Below are positions 1 to 6,714 of a stretch of DNA of 58,556 nucleotides, one piece after another. Location: NCBI RefSeq assembly GCF_007655485.1, contig NZ_VJXQ01000007.1, positions 20,706 to 79,261 on the forward strand, read 5' to 3'. Numbering within the stretch: the stretch's first letter is position 1; each line of letters opens with the position of its first letter. The notes beneath the pieces were generated by a model that made no database searches, had not been told where the DNA came from, and was given only the letters and a program-made list of their open reading frames with translations. Origin of the DNA: Halobellus captivus (lineage in GTDB: Archaea > Halobacteriota > Halobacteria > Halobacteriales > Haloferacaceae). A program made the position numbers and the translations under genes.

Positions 1-127
1 GGCTATGAGATCTACATTCTTCAGTCATTCAATAGGAGAGTCCTGAGTAATAGAACTCAGACAGAGCCGTTCTACCCCGTCCTCTAGTAAGACTTTTAAC
101 TGTTGCCGGATTATTGGTAACTACCAG

Positions 128-802
128 ATGTACGAGGTTCTCGACGACACCGCGGCGCAGGTCATCCTCGCTATCGAGAGTGGTGACTCCATCCGCCGTG
201 TCGCCCAACACCTCCACACACCGTACGAGACGGTGAGACAGGCCGTCAATCGGCTGGAAGACGCAGGCTACGTTTCCTATGACGACGGCCTCACTGTCGT
301 CGATGAGCGCGTACGCGACGCAGCACTCGAGCTCGTCGCTGCCAGCGCCAGCGTCAGTCCACCATCCATCGAGGAGGCCTACGTCATCCCGCAGTTCGGT
401 GACTGGCCGTTCGCGTTCACGCGGATCGACGCCGTCTACGTGTGGACTCAGGGCGGCTACCAGGTCGGTCGCGAGCCCGACGACTATCCACTATTCCTCG
501 CTGTTCGTGAGCAGGACGTCGACGCCTGGGAAACGTTTTTCGAATCGTTCGACCTCCCGACCGCATTCGAACGACAGCCCCGAGATGAGCTGGACCGACC
601 GCTGCAGATCGTCCTCGAGCCACGCCCGTCACTCGACATTGAACACGTCGAGGGGTACCCGGTTATCCCGAGAGCAGAGACGATCGAGTATATGCGTGAG
701 AACTACGCCCAGTTCCAGTCGGCGCTGGCGATGCTCGACCGGATGTACGAGGACCTCGACCTCGGCGTCACGTACCGGGAAACGGAACGAGCGCAACCAT
801 GA
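128..802 (+). CDS. HTH protein, AbiEi-like antitoxin partner of the downstream nucleotidyltransferase
   Basis: A 224-aa protein with a winged-helix N-terminus (about residues 8-60, with a PYETVRQAVNRLEDAGYV recognition-helix pattern) and an alpha/beta domain of unknown fold behind it. It overlaps the next gene by 4 bp (ATGA), so the two are translationally coupled. An HTH protein coupled to a nucleotidyltransferase is the layout of AbiEi/AbiEii and HEPN/MNT-like toxin-antitoxin pairs, where the HTH protein represses the operon and neutralises its partner. The ATG at 128 has a TTTTAAC box about 30 bp upstream, consistent with a short leader. Assignment to the AbiE family is inferred from gene order and fold; I see no diagnostic motif outside the HTH. 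Confidence 0.75.
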   Translation: MYEVLDDTAAQVILAIESGDSIRRVAQHLHTPYETVRQAVNRLEDAGYVSYDDGLTVVDERVRDAALELVAASASVSPPSIEEAYVIPQFGDWPFAFTRIDAVYVWTQGGYQVGREPDDYPLFLAVREQDVDAWETFFESFDLPTAFERQPRDELDRPLQIVLEPRPSLDIEHVEGYPVIPRAETIEYMRENYAQFQSALAMLDRMYEDLDLGVTYRETERAQP

Positions 803-1575
803 GTTTCCACAACCGGAGTGACGCACTCATCGAACTGCTCGAGGACCTCACTCAGGAGGGACACGAGTACGTCCTTGTCGGCGGCTACGCTGTCTCAGCA
901 TTCAACGCACGCTTCTCTACGGACCTCGATATCGTCGTGGCACCAGACTCCAAGGCCGAGTTCGGCGAATTCCTCGAACACGAGGCGCACTACGACTGGG
1001 TGGCGTTCGTACCGCAGCGCGAGAGCGACGCCGGCGCGCTGACGAAGTACTTCGGGAAGGACGCCGGCGACGACGACTTCAAGATCAGAGGCATCGAAGC
1101 CCGGCAGCGCTCAACCCCGCCGTTCATCGAGGACGTCCAGCGGGATTGTCTCGACCGGCTCGATGCGACGCGGTCACCGGACGCGGTACTCGGGCGTCTC
1201 GAAGGTGCAATCGACGAACTGCAGACGGGTAACGTAGCTGTGGAGCGGCTCGTCGAGCGGAATCGTGTCTCCAAGCCGCTGGAAGGCTACTCACAGAATA
1301 CCCAGAACGTGGCGGCCTTGAAGCGAGCTCGCGAGCAGGATCTGGCAGTCCACCCGGGGCAGGATATCGAGTACGTGGTCGTCGACGACGAAAAATCCTC
1401 GCGAGACCGTGTCGCCCTCGCCCACGAAGCGATCGAGACCTACGACGCCTCGTACTACGAAACGCAACTGGTCAGGGCTGTCGAGAGCGTGCTTTCTCCC
1501 CTGGGTTGGAATCGGAACGACATTCGACGCGAACTTGATAGGACACGTGTGGTTGGTATTACGGACTGGACGTGA
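799..1575 (+). CDS. Nucleotidyltransferase-fold protein (AbiEii/DUF6036-like, probable toxin)
   Basis: A 258-aa protein. Residues about 25-55 carry the minimal nucleotidyltransferase signature: VLVGGYAVSAFN followed by FSTDLDIVV, giving the GG-x-A and (S/T)-x-D-x-D metal-binding pattern. This group transfers a nucleotide to a target; in AbiEii-type toxins the target is tRNA. The start overlaps the HTH gene by 4 bp. The C-terminal half (about 170-258) has no recognised motif. The pair sits directly left of the replication origin, a place that suits a plasmid-stability (addiction) module. Substrate and toxicity are inferred, not visible. Confidence 0.75.
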   Translation: MSFHNRSDALIELLEDLTQEGHEYVLVGGYAVSAFNARFSTDLDIVVAPDSKAEFGEFLEHEAHYDWVAFVPQRESDAGALTKYFGKDAGDDDFKIRGIEARQRSTPPFIEDVQRDCLDRLDATRSPDAVLGRLEGAIDELQTGNVAVERLVERNRVSKPLEGYSQNTQNVAALKRAREQDLAVHPGQDIEYVVVDDEKSSRDRVALAHEAIETYDASYYETQLVRAVESVLSPLGWNRNDIRRELDRTRVVGITDWT

Positions 1576-1579
1576 CGAA

Positions 1580-1607
1580 CCCCCTCCCCCCTTTTTCGAG
1601 TTGTAAG
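1580..1607 (-). repeat. Origin recognition box, inverted outer copy
   Basis: On the minus strand this reads CTTACAACTCGAAAAAGGG followed by more G. It is the only well-preserved copy in inverted orientation. Together with the copy at 1941 it brackets the A/T-rich segment 1608-1940, the usual layout of a haloarchaeal unwinding region between inverted ORBs. Confidence 0.8.
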
Positions 1608-1940
1608 TCACGGAGTATAGGTCACCCAAGACATCGAGAAGGGGGAGCCAAATTAACGAAGATCTATCGAGAGCCGCTGAAACGACATAATACACGGAGG
1701 AGAAACCACAAACGAGATCTGGAGAACGTGAATTGTCAGAGATGTCGATTATCTAGTTTAGCTAGATAATCTGTTTTCTCATACTCCAGTACGGTTATGG
1801 TGAGTAAACACATAACATAAACTTTCGCATCTCTAGTTACAAGTTGTGAAATTAGACGTTCAGGCCGTCTATTGCGTGTATCTACCATATTGTCCGTCTT
1901 GCTATCGATTCTGCTGCTCACCCACCCCTTCATCACGAGT
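1608..1940. other. A/T-rich segment of the replication origin (candidate duplex-unwinding region)
   Basis: About 330 bp with no convincing gene, clearly richer in A/T than the flanks and bounded by two inverted origin repeats. It holds a perfect 10-bp inverted repeat (GATTATCTAG / CTAGATAATC, 5-nt loop) at 1747-1771. Haloarchaeal origins place the unwinding element between inverted ORBs next to orc1; that is the basis for the call. Nothing in the sequence shows the melting site directly. Confidence 0.65.
1747..1771. repeat. Perfect palindrome in the origin A/T-rich region
   Basis: Left arm GATTATCTAG at 1747-1756 and right arm CTAGATAATC at 1762-1771, with a 5-base loop TTTAG. No gene lies on either side. 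It is more likely an origin structural or protein-binding site than a terminator, because no transcription unit ends here except the convergent-free NTase gene 170 bp upstream. Confidence 0.7.
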
Positions 1941-1967
1941 TTACAACTCGAAAAAGGGGGGAGGGGG
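1941..1967 (+). repeat. Origin recognition box
   Basis: TTACAACTCGAAAAAGGGGG followed by GAGGGGG. It is a full-length match to the repeat family around orc1 and faces toward the orc1 gene. Confidence 0.85.
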
Positions 1968-2082
1968 TGGACTGTTCGAGATCAGCGAATTGACTTCAGT
2001 GCTAGTCGTGTTTACCGTCCGGTATTACTGTCATTCGAGAACCGCCCCCGGAAACGCCGTCCTTTCGCGACAATTCTAGTGC

Positions 2083-2109
2083 TTACTACTCGAAAACGGG
2101 GGGTGTGGG
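2083..2109 (+). repeat. Origin recognition box
   Basis: TTACTACTCGAAAACGGGGG then GTGTGGG; one substitution in the left half relative to the consensus. Confidence 0.85.
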
Positions 2110-2192
2110 GCAGACCGTTTCACCTACCTCATCATTCATAAAATCTAAACTATGTGGATTTTGCTTCTGTGCTCGATTCGACTCACTTGAAC

Positions 2193-2214
2193 TCACAACT
2201 CGAAAATAGAGAGG
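2193..2214 (+). repeat. Degenerate origin recognition box
   Basis: TCACAACTCGAAAATAGAGAGG. The left half is kept while the G-run is degraded. Confidence 0.55.
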
Positions 2215-2247
2215 ATCGCACCAAGTGTGTTACCACTTCTCAAAATC

Positions 2248-2274
2248 TTACAACTCGAAAACGGGGGGTCTGGG
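2248..2274 (+). repeat. Origin recognition box
   Basis: TTACAACTCGAAAACGGGGG then GTCTGGG, an exact match to the core seen at 4077 and 4162. Confidence 0.9.
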
Positions 2275-2314
2275 TCAAGCCAGAATTACGACGATGAAGA
2301 TCCTTGAGGATCTG

Positions 2315-2337
2315 TTACAACTCGACAATGGGGGGTG
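2315..2337 (+). repeat. Origin recognition box
   Basis: TTACAACTCGACAATGGGGG then GTG; two substitutions in the core. A weaker half-copy TTACAACTC with a short GG follows at 2414-2430, just before the orc1 promoter. Confidence 0.8.
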
Positions 2338-2436
2338 ATAGATTCCGAAGACGGTATCTAGCTCACTTCGAGAATACGCGGCTGTAGTTGTTAGATAGGC
2401 TGTTATCACTCGGTTACAACTCCACAAAGGTCCATA

Positions 2437-2443
2437 TTTTTAT
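2437..2443 (+). promoter_or_regulatory. TATA box of orc1
   Basis: TTTTATA about 28 bp upstream of the orc1 ATG at 2468. The spacing predicts a transcription start at or within a few bases of the ATG, so the mRNA is probably leaderless. The degenerate origin half-repeat at 2414-2430 lies immediately upstream, so Orc1 binding there could feed back on its own promoter (inference). Confidence 0.6.
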
Positions 2444-2467
2444 ACCAAGAGTTCGAGGGGGTTCATA

Positions 2468-3967
2468 ATGGGACGAGAGGGACGTAGAGCAGGATCGAAT
2501 CATCCAGAAGGTGAGAAAGGTCGTGAATCCTCCTCTGTTGATCCTGACAATCCCGAGTTGATGGGTGAGGAGATAGATTCTCCCGATACGTCACAGACGA
2601 CGTTCGAGGACGGCTCGGAACTTGCCGATTCTTCTCAAGAGGCAATAAACGGCGACGGTGGTGGCATCTCAATCCGGGATCGACTCCAAACCGAGTCGTC
2701 CGGCGGGGTCTTCGCGAACAAAGACCTCGTTCGATCAGATACCATCATCGACGAGGATCGTATCGTCGGTCGTGATGACCAGCTGGGACGTGTCGTCGAC
2801 AATCTGAAACCGGTACTCCAGAATGAAGGCATCCCGGATATGCTTCTGAGTGGTCCCTCTGGAACTGGGAAGTCGCTCATCATTCATGCAGTCTGCAAAC
2901 AGATCGTCGAACTGTGTGAATCTCAAGGCAAGACCTTCGGGGTCATCTCAATCAACTGCGAGGGGCCGAAGACTGCAGATCGGGCTGTCTATCGGTTAGT
3001 TAAAGCTGCTGCCGACGATCTCGGTGTTGAACCTGGTGTCCCCCAAACCGGTGTCTCAACGGATCAGAAGCTGGAGCGACTATACGAACTGATGCGCGAG
3101 TACTACGACGGTGTCATCTTTATCCTCGATGAGATCGATATGCTTGAGGGACCGTATCAGGAGGCAGAGTACAATTCTCTCATCTACCAGCTTTCACGGG
3201 CGCGAAAACTCGCCGATTTTGATGGTCCGATCTCACTTACGGCTATCACGAATTACGCCGATTTCATGAAAGACCTCAACAGCCGTGCACAGAGTTCTTA
3301 CAATCCTGACGATATCTTCTTCGACGATTACGATGCGACGCAGCTCCGTAGTATTCTCAAATATCGGCGAGACGCCTTCAAGCCAGAATCTCTTGCAGAT
3401 GACGTCATTCCGCTTGTTGCCGCGTTCGGATCTCAAACGCACGGGGATGCGCGAAAAGCGATTGACCTTCTCAGGTGGGCTGGCGAACTAGCCGAACGGC
3501 GTGGTGCTAACACGGTCACCGAGACTGATGTCCGTGAAGCCCAGGAAAAATATACCGAAAATCGAAAACTTCGCCATATTAGCGGGATCTCCACTCAAAA
3601 GAAACTCTGCATCTACGCTGTGGCGGCTACTGCCCACTATGCAAGAGAACATCCTGAGTGGATCCCTGCTGGACCTGCGTTCAAGACGTACCAATTCATT
3701 GCTGATACGATGGATGCGGATCAGTACAGTCGCGAGACGTTCGTAAATCACGTCACAGAGCAGAGTACGTATGGTGTACTGGACTTCGAGCGTCGAGGCA
3801 AGGGGCGAGGTAGAGGAGTGCATATGTATTTCTCCCTCTCCGAGGATCCGGAAACGATCATGGAGACGATTCGTGAGGATTCCCGATTCGAAGATCTAGC
3901 TCACGAAGAGGCGACTATCAGCGCTGTTGTCCGCGAACGGCTGAAGCAGTTCCGGAGTAAGAACTAA
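2468..3967 (+). CDS. orc1: Orc1/Cdc6 replication initiator
   Basis: A 499-aa AAA+ initiator that binds the origin repeats and loads the MCM helicase. Walker A GPSGTGKS is at about residues 129-136, Walker B FILDEID at about 218-224, followed by sensor-type segments (TAITNYADF) and a C-terminal winged helix (about 410-490). It is longer than typical Orc1/Cdc6 proteins (about 400 aa) because of an 85-residue acidic, probably disordered N-terminal extension; a later ATG (M32) is possible, but the TATA spacing supports 2468. It lies inside its own repeat array, with copies on both sides, so this is a self-contained origin-initiator cassette. Confidence 0.97.
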   Translation: MGREGRRAGSNHPEGEKGRESSSVDPDNPELMGEEIDSPDTSQTTFEDGSELADSSQEAINGDGGGISIRDRLQTESSGGVFANKDLVRSDTIIDEDRIVGRDDQLGRVVDNLKPVLQNEGIPDMLLSGPSGTGKSLIIHAVCKQIVELCESQGKTFGVISINCEGPKTADRAVYRLVKAAADDLGVEPGVPQTGVSTDQKLERLYELMREYYDGVIFILDEIDMLEGPYQEAEYNSLIYQLSRARKLADFDGPISLTAITNYADFMKDLNSRAQSSYNPDDIFFDDYDATQLRSILKYRRDAFKPESLADDVIPLVAAFGSQTHGDARKAIDLLRWAGELAERRGANTVTETDVREAQEKYTENRKLRHISGISTQKKLCIYAVAATAHYAREHPEWIPAGPAFKTYQFIADTMDADQYSRETFVNHVTEQSTYGVLDFERRGKGRGRGVHMYFSLSEDPETIMETIREDSRFEDLAHEEATISAVVRERLKQFRSKN

Positions 3968-3990
3968 TCTCGCCCGTATTCTCCCCGCAC

Positions 3991-4014
3991 TTACTACTTG
4001 AAAATGGAGGGTGT
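3991..4014 (+). repeat. Origin recognition box, right cluster
   Basis: TTACTACTTGAAAATGGAGG then GTGT. It begins 23 bp after the orc1 stop codon; three substitutions from the consensus. Confidence 0.75.
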
Positions 4015-4033
4015 CCGTATCCCGCGTGATGCG

Positions 4034-4057
4034 TTACAACTCGAAAATGAGGGGTGT
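4034..4057 (+). repeat. Origin recognition box, right cluster
   Basis: TTACAACTCGAAAATGAGGG then GTGT. Confidence 0.8.
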
Positions 4058-4076
4058 CATTCGTCGGGATATCTCG

Positions 4077-4102
4077 TTACAACTCGAAAACGGGGGGTGG
4101 GT
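4077..4102 (+). repeat. Origin recognition box, right cluster
   Basis: TTACAACTCGAAAACGGGGG then GTGGGT, a consensus copy. Confidence 0.9.
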
Positions 4103-4161
4103 GAGCTAAGAGATTTGACGTGCCGATCGATGTACTGTGCTATCTCCTTGCCCTCTCCCAT

Positions 4162-4186
4162 TTACAACTCGAAAACGGGGGGTGTG
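4162..4186 (+). repeat. Origin recognition box, right cluster
   Basis: TTACAACTCGAAAACGGGGG then GTGTG, a consensus copy. Confidence 0.9.
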
Positions 4187-4302
4187 TCCTACGATTTTCT
4201 TGTCGTCGATACCATCGGTGATGCGGAGACGGTGGAGAAACGACGGAAATGCGGGGGATGTGGTCCCTTCAAAATCTGCTTCACCCCTCCACCCACATCC
4301 AG

Positions 4303-4348
4303 TTACGACGGAAACGTGGGGTGGGTGTCCCCTCTCTTCGAGTTTTAC
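4303..4348. repeat. Two degenerate origin boxes, head to head
   Basis: A plus-strand copy at 4303-4327 (TTACGACGGAAACGTGGGG) is followed directly by a minus-strand copy at 4328-4348 (on that strand GTAAAACTCGAAGAGAGGGG). Their G-runs abut. They close the array on the right, mirroring the inverted copy at 1580 on the left. From 4349 to 4445 I see nothing further that I can name. Confidence 0.5.
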
Positions 4349-4445
4349 TCGTCCGGGTTGACCGATCCCATTCACACTCTGGGGGGTGCCGTCTGCTACG
4401 TCTCTAAGGTACTGAAAAGAACATCAGGCTACAGTTCAATCTCGT

Positions 4446-4769
4446 CTACTCGTCGGGATTCACCGGCCCTTTGTACTTCGACGTTACCGAATCTCCTTCC
4501 CGCCACTGCCAGTAGTAGTAGCGGTTGTCGTTGATTTCCTTGATCGTGATCGTCGCCTTCGCCGGCACGTCGTCCGGGAGGTCATCGGGGCGCTCCTCGA
4601 CGTCGGCGTCGTCCGTCTCCTCCTCGAGACGAGCTTCACGCTCCTTGTGTTCGGCCAACGCCTCGGCGTAGCTGGCAACGTTCCGAAGATGCTCCGGTGT
4701 GGCTTCGTTGAGGGCGTCGACGATCTCCGTCGGGAGGTTTGCCGGTGGGGACGGTGGTTCGTAGGACAT
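4446..4769 (-). CDS. Small conserved haloarchaeal protein (DUF6788-like)
   Basis: A 107-aa acidic protein: a helical, charged N-terminal half (ALAEHKEREARLEEE) followed by a compact C-terminal motif ITIKEINDNRYYYWQWREG...SKYKGPV. That Tyr/Trp-rich motif resembles the one that defines DUF6788, a small domain of unknown function found on plasmids and near mobile genes; the family name is from memory and should be checked. Its start lies 14 bp from a 41-bp dyad (4784-4824) that also precedes three other minus-strand genes in this window, so it is probably co-regulated with them. Confidence 0.8.
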   Translation of the reverse strand: MSYEPPSPPANLPTEIVDALNEATPEHLRNVASYAEALAEHKEREARLEEETDDADVEERPDDLPDDVPAKATITIKEINDNRYYYWQWREGDSVTSKYKGPVNPDE

Positions 4770-4783
4770 CGACTCTCTCCGTG

Positions 4784-4824
4784 TTAACCAACACGAACTC
4801 TCTATCTATAGTTTTGTTGGTTAA
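4784..4824. promoter_or_regulatory. TTAACCAACA dyad, copy 1 of 4
   Basis: Half-sites TTAACCAACA (4784-4793) and TGTTGGTTAA (4815-4824), a perfect 10-bp inverted repeat with a 21-nt spacer. The same dyad stands at 17655, 20220 and 48390, always just upstream of a minus-strand gene. Length and symmetry suggest a dimeric (or two-dimer) repressor site. Confidence 0.7.
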
Positions 4825-4877
4825 GACGATGGAGCAAGCTCTTGTTCCTCTCTGCCTGTAACACTACTCGAAACTTC

Positions 4878-4888
4878 TTTATATATAA
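4878..4888 (+). promoter_or_regulatory. TATA box for the second HTH/nucleotidyltransferase operon
   Basis: TTTATATATAA about 26 bp upstream of the GTG start at 4909; the spacing fits a leaderless transcript starting at or next to the GTG. Confidence 0.7.
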
Positions 4889-4908
4889 GCTTCGTACTAT
4901 GTTACATC

Positions 4909-5835
4909 GTGCTCCGGCGCATCGAACTCGAGGTCCTCGCCACGGTCGACCGCGGCGACACGATCTCCGAACTCGCGACGAAGCTCGACCACAGCGAGAG
5001 TTACCTCTCTCGTGCCGTCGCCGACCTCGTCGAGAAAGGGCTCGTCTACACGGAACGCGATGGCCGGCGAAAACGCGTCGTCCCGTCGGATGCTCGCGCC
5101 GTCGAGCTCTACCAGGACCTCGTCCGCCAGCACTCCCACATCGAGTTCCCCGAGCTGCTGACCGGCAAGGCACTCGAGGTGCTGTACTACCTCGACCAGC
5201 CGCGAACTGTCTCCGAGATCGCCGACCGGAGTGACAACTACCGCAACACGGTCAACCGCGTCCTCAAGCGGTTTCGCGACCGGGGTCTCGTCGGAACAGC
5301 CGACGGCCACTACGAGTTCAACGCCGACTTCGACCGCCTCCACGAGTTCGCCCGGGAACTCGCACATCATCTACATCGCCAGCGCCTCGAAGCCGTTGCC
5401 CCGAAGGGCACGATTCTCTGGGAGGACTACGACGAATTCCTCGCGCAGGCCGAGAAGGAGATCGACGCAGAGGGGTTCCACGAAACCGGCCTCGCTCGGT
5501 TCGCGGCCTTCGACCTCCAGTTCCTGCTCACCGGCCACCGCTACTACCTCTACTCCGAGGATCTCGACGCAGTCTCGCCGGCGGAGCTCTGCTGTCACAC
5601 GCTACTGATCGACGACGGCAGCCGTCACCGCTCGTACTGTCTCCTCCTGCTCAGCCACGTCGACGTCGACGAGGCGGACCTCCGAGAGCAGGCGGCGAAG
5701 TATGGCCTCGAAGACGAAATCGACGCCTTGCTCCGTTACCTCGAGACGCACGGCGAGGTCGACGACGACCGGCTCCCGGAGTGGGACGAGTTCCAGGAGC
5801 TGGCGGCTGACTACGAGGTGCCACTACCACAATGA
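4909..5835 (+). CDS. Tandem winged-helix protein, probable antitoxin/regulator
   Basis: A 308-aa protein with two winged-helix domains: residues about 1-60 (TISELATKLDHSESYLSRAVADL) and about 80-135 (TVSEIADRSDNYRNTVNRVLKRF), then an alpha/beta region (about 150-260) that may contact the partner. GTG start, placed by the strong TATA box 26 bp upstream. It overlaps the downstream nucleotidyltransferase by 4 bp (ATGA). Gene order and coupling match the cassette at 128-1575, but the two HTH proteins are not close copies, so these are two different modules of the same general type. Confidence 0.8.
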   Translation: MLRRIELEVLATVDRGDTISELATKLDHSESYLSRAVADLVEKGLVYTERDGRRKRVVPSDARAVELYQDLVRQHSHIEFPELLTGKALEVLYYLDQPRTVSEIADRSDNYRNTVNRVLKRFRDRGLVGTADGHYEFNADFDRLHEFARELAHHLHRQRLEAVAPKGTILWEDYDEFLAQAEKEIDAEGFHETGLARFAAFDLQFLLTGHRYYLYSEDLDAVSPAELCCHTLLIDDGSRHRSYCLLLLSHVDVDEADLREQAAKYGLEDEIDALLRYLETHGEVDDDRLPEWDEFQELAADYEVPLPQ

Positions 5836-6635
5836 GACCAACATTCGGACGTGAGTACATCGAGAACGAATTCCAGCGGATCGGGGACGGGCTATCTGAA
5901 CCGCTCACGGTCTACCTGATCGGTGGTGGCGCGATGTCGCTGCGCGACCTCAAAGGGGCGACGAAAGACATCGACCTGGTCGTCCCGGATGGCGACGCGT
6001 ACGGTCAGCTGTGGGCCGTCCTGATGGACCTCGGGTATGCGGAGGTCCAGTCGCTGGATCCAGATTACCGGGCGCTTGGCGCGACGAGCTGCGTCGAGAA
6101 CGACGACGGGTGTCGTCTCGACATCTTCAACCAGCAGGTCGCGAACAAGCTCGTGCTCACCGACGGGATGCAAGAGCGCAGCGAGCAGTTCCTCGACACG
6201 GATCGACTGACGGTCCGGCTGGTCAGCAACGAAGATATCTTCCTGTTCAAGGCGATCGCAGGCCGCGATGACGACATCGAGGACATGAATATGCTCGTGC
6301 AGGCCGGCCTCGATTACGACGTCGTCCGGGATGAACTCGAAACCCAGATCGAACGCCTGGGTGACGATCAATTCGCCACGTTCGCGAACGAGGCCCTGGT
6401 CGAACTCGAGGAGCGGTACGGAGTGACCACGCCGATCGAGGCCCGCGTCCAGGAACTCACGAATAGGTACTACCGAGGGCTCGAAGTCCTCCAGGCACTC
6501 GATGAGCCGATGACCGTCGACGAACTGGCCGCCGATTTGGAGTTGGATACCGACGAGGTTCACGACCGGCTCGCGTATCTCTCAACGTTCGACCGGGTCC
6601 ACCGAGATGGCGACAGCGTCAGTACGACAGAGTAG
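5832..6635 (+). CDS. Nucleotidyltransferase with C-terminal winged helix (DUF6036-like)
   Basis: A 267-aa protein. The nucleotidyltransferase motif is at about residues 29-50: YLIGGGAMSLRDLKGATKDIDLVV, with a further Asp in CRLDIF. A coupled LFKAIAGRDDDIEDM segment is typical of these enzymes (helix with conserved Asp pair). The last 60 residues (about 205-265) look like a winged helix (TVDELAADLELDTDEVHDRLAYL), an addition not seen in the enzyme at 799-1575. It could therefore bind its own operator without the partner. Role as a toxin is inferred from the coupled HTH gene. Confidence 0.8.
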   Translation: MRPTFGREYIENEFQRIGDGLSEPLTVYLIGGGAMSLRDLKGATKDIDLVVPDGDAYGQLWAVLMDLGYAEVQSLDPDYRALGATSCVENDDGCRLDIFNQQVANKLVLTDGMQERSEQFLDTDRLTVRLVSNEDIFLFKAIAGRDDDIEDMNMLVQAGLDYDVVRDELETQIERLGDDQFATFANEALVELEERYGVTTPIEARVQELTNRYYRGLEVLQALDEPMTVDELAADLELDTDEVHDRLAYLSTFDRVHRDGDSVSTTE

Positions 6636-6714
6636 AGCCAAGGGCTTTGTTGAGACCTATTGACGGCGCTCTTACTAACACGGGGACTGTCAATGGTCAA
6701 GCGGTGCTCGAACG

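Noticed and set aside
1-127. Minus-strand ORF over the left edge (29-217)
   Set aside because: Overlaps the well-supported HTH gene and shows no protein pattern; the left 127 bp hold only the promoter region of that gene.
1580-4348. Regular repeats that could suggest a CRISPR array
   Set aside because: The spacing is irregular, the repeats include a G-run, orientation varies and the array surrounds orc1. This is an origin-repeat pattern, not a CRISPR.
3998-4534. 178-aa plus-strand ORF through the right origin repeats
   Set aside because: It is made of translated origin repeats and antisense of the DUF6788-like gene; no protein-like pattern.
5892-6563. 223-aa minus-strand ORF
   Set aside because: Antisense of the nucleotidyltransferase gene with clear catalytic motifs.
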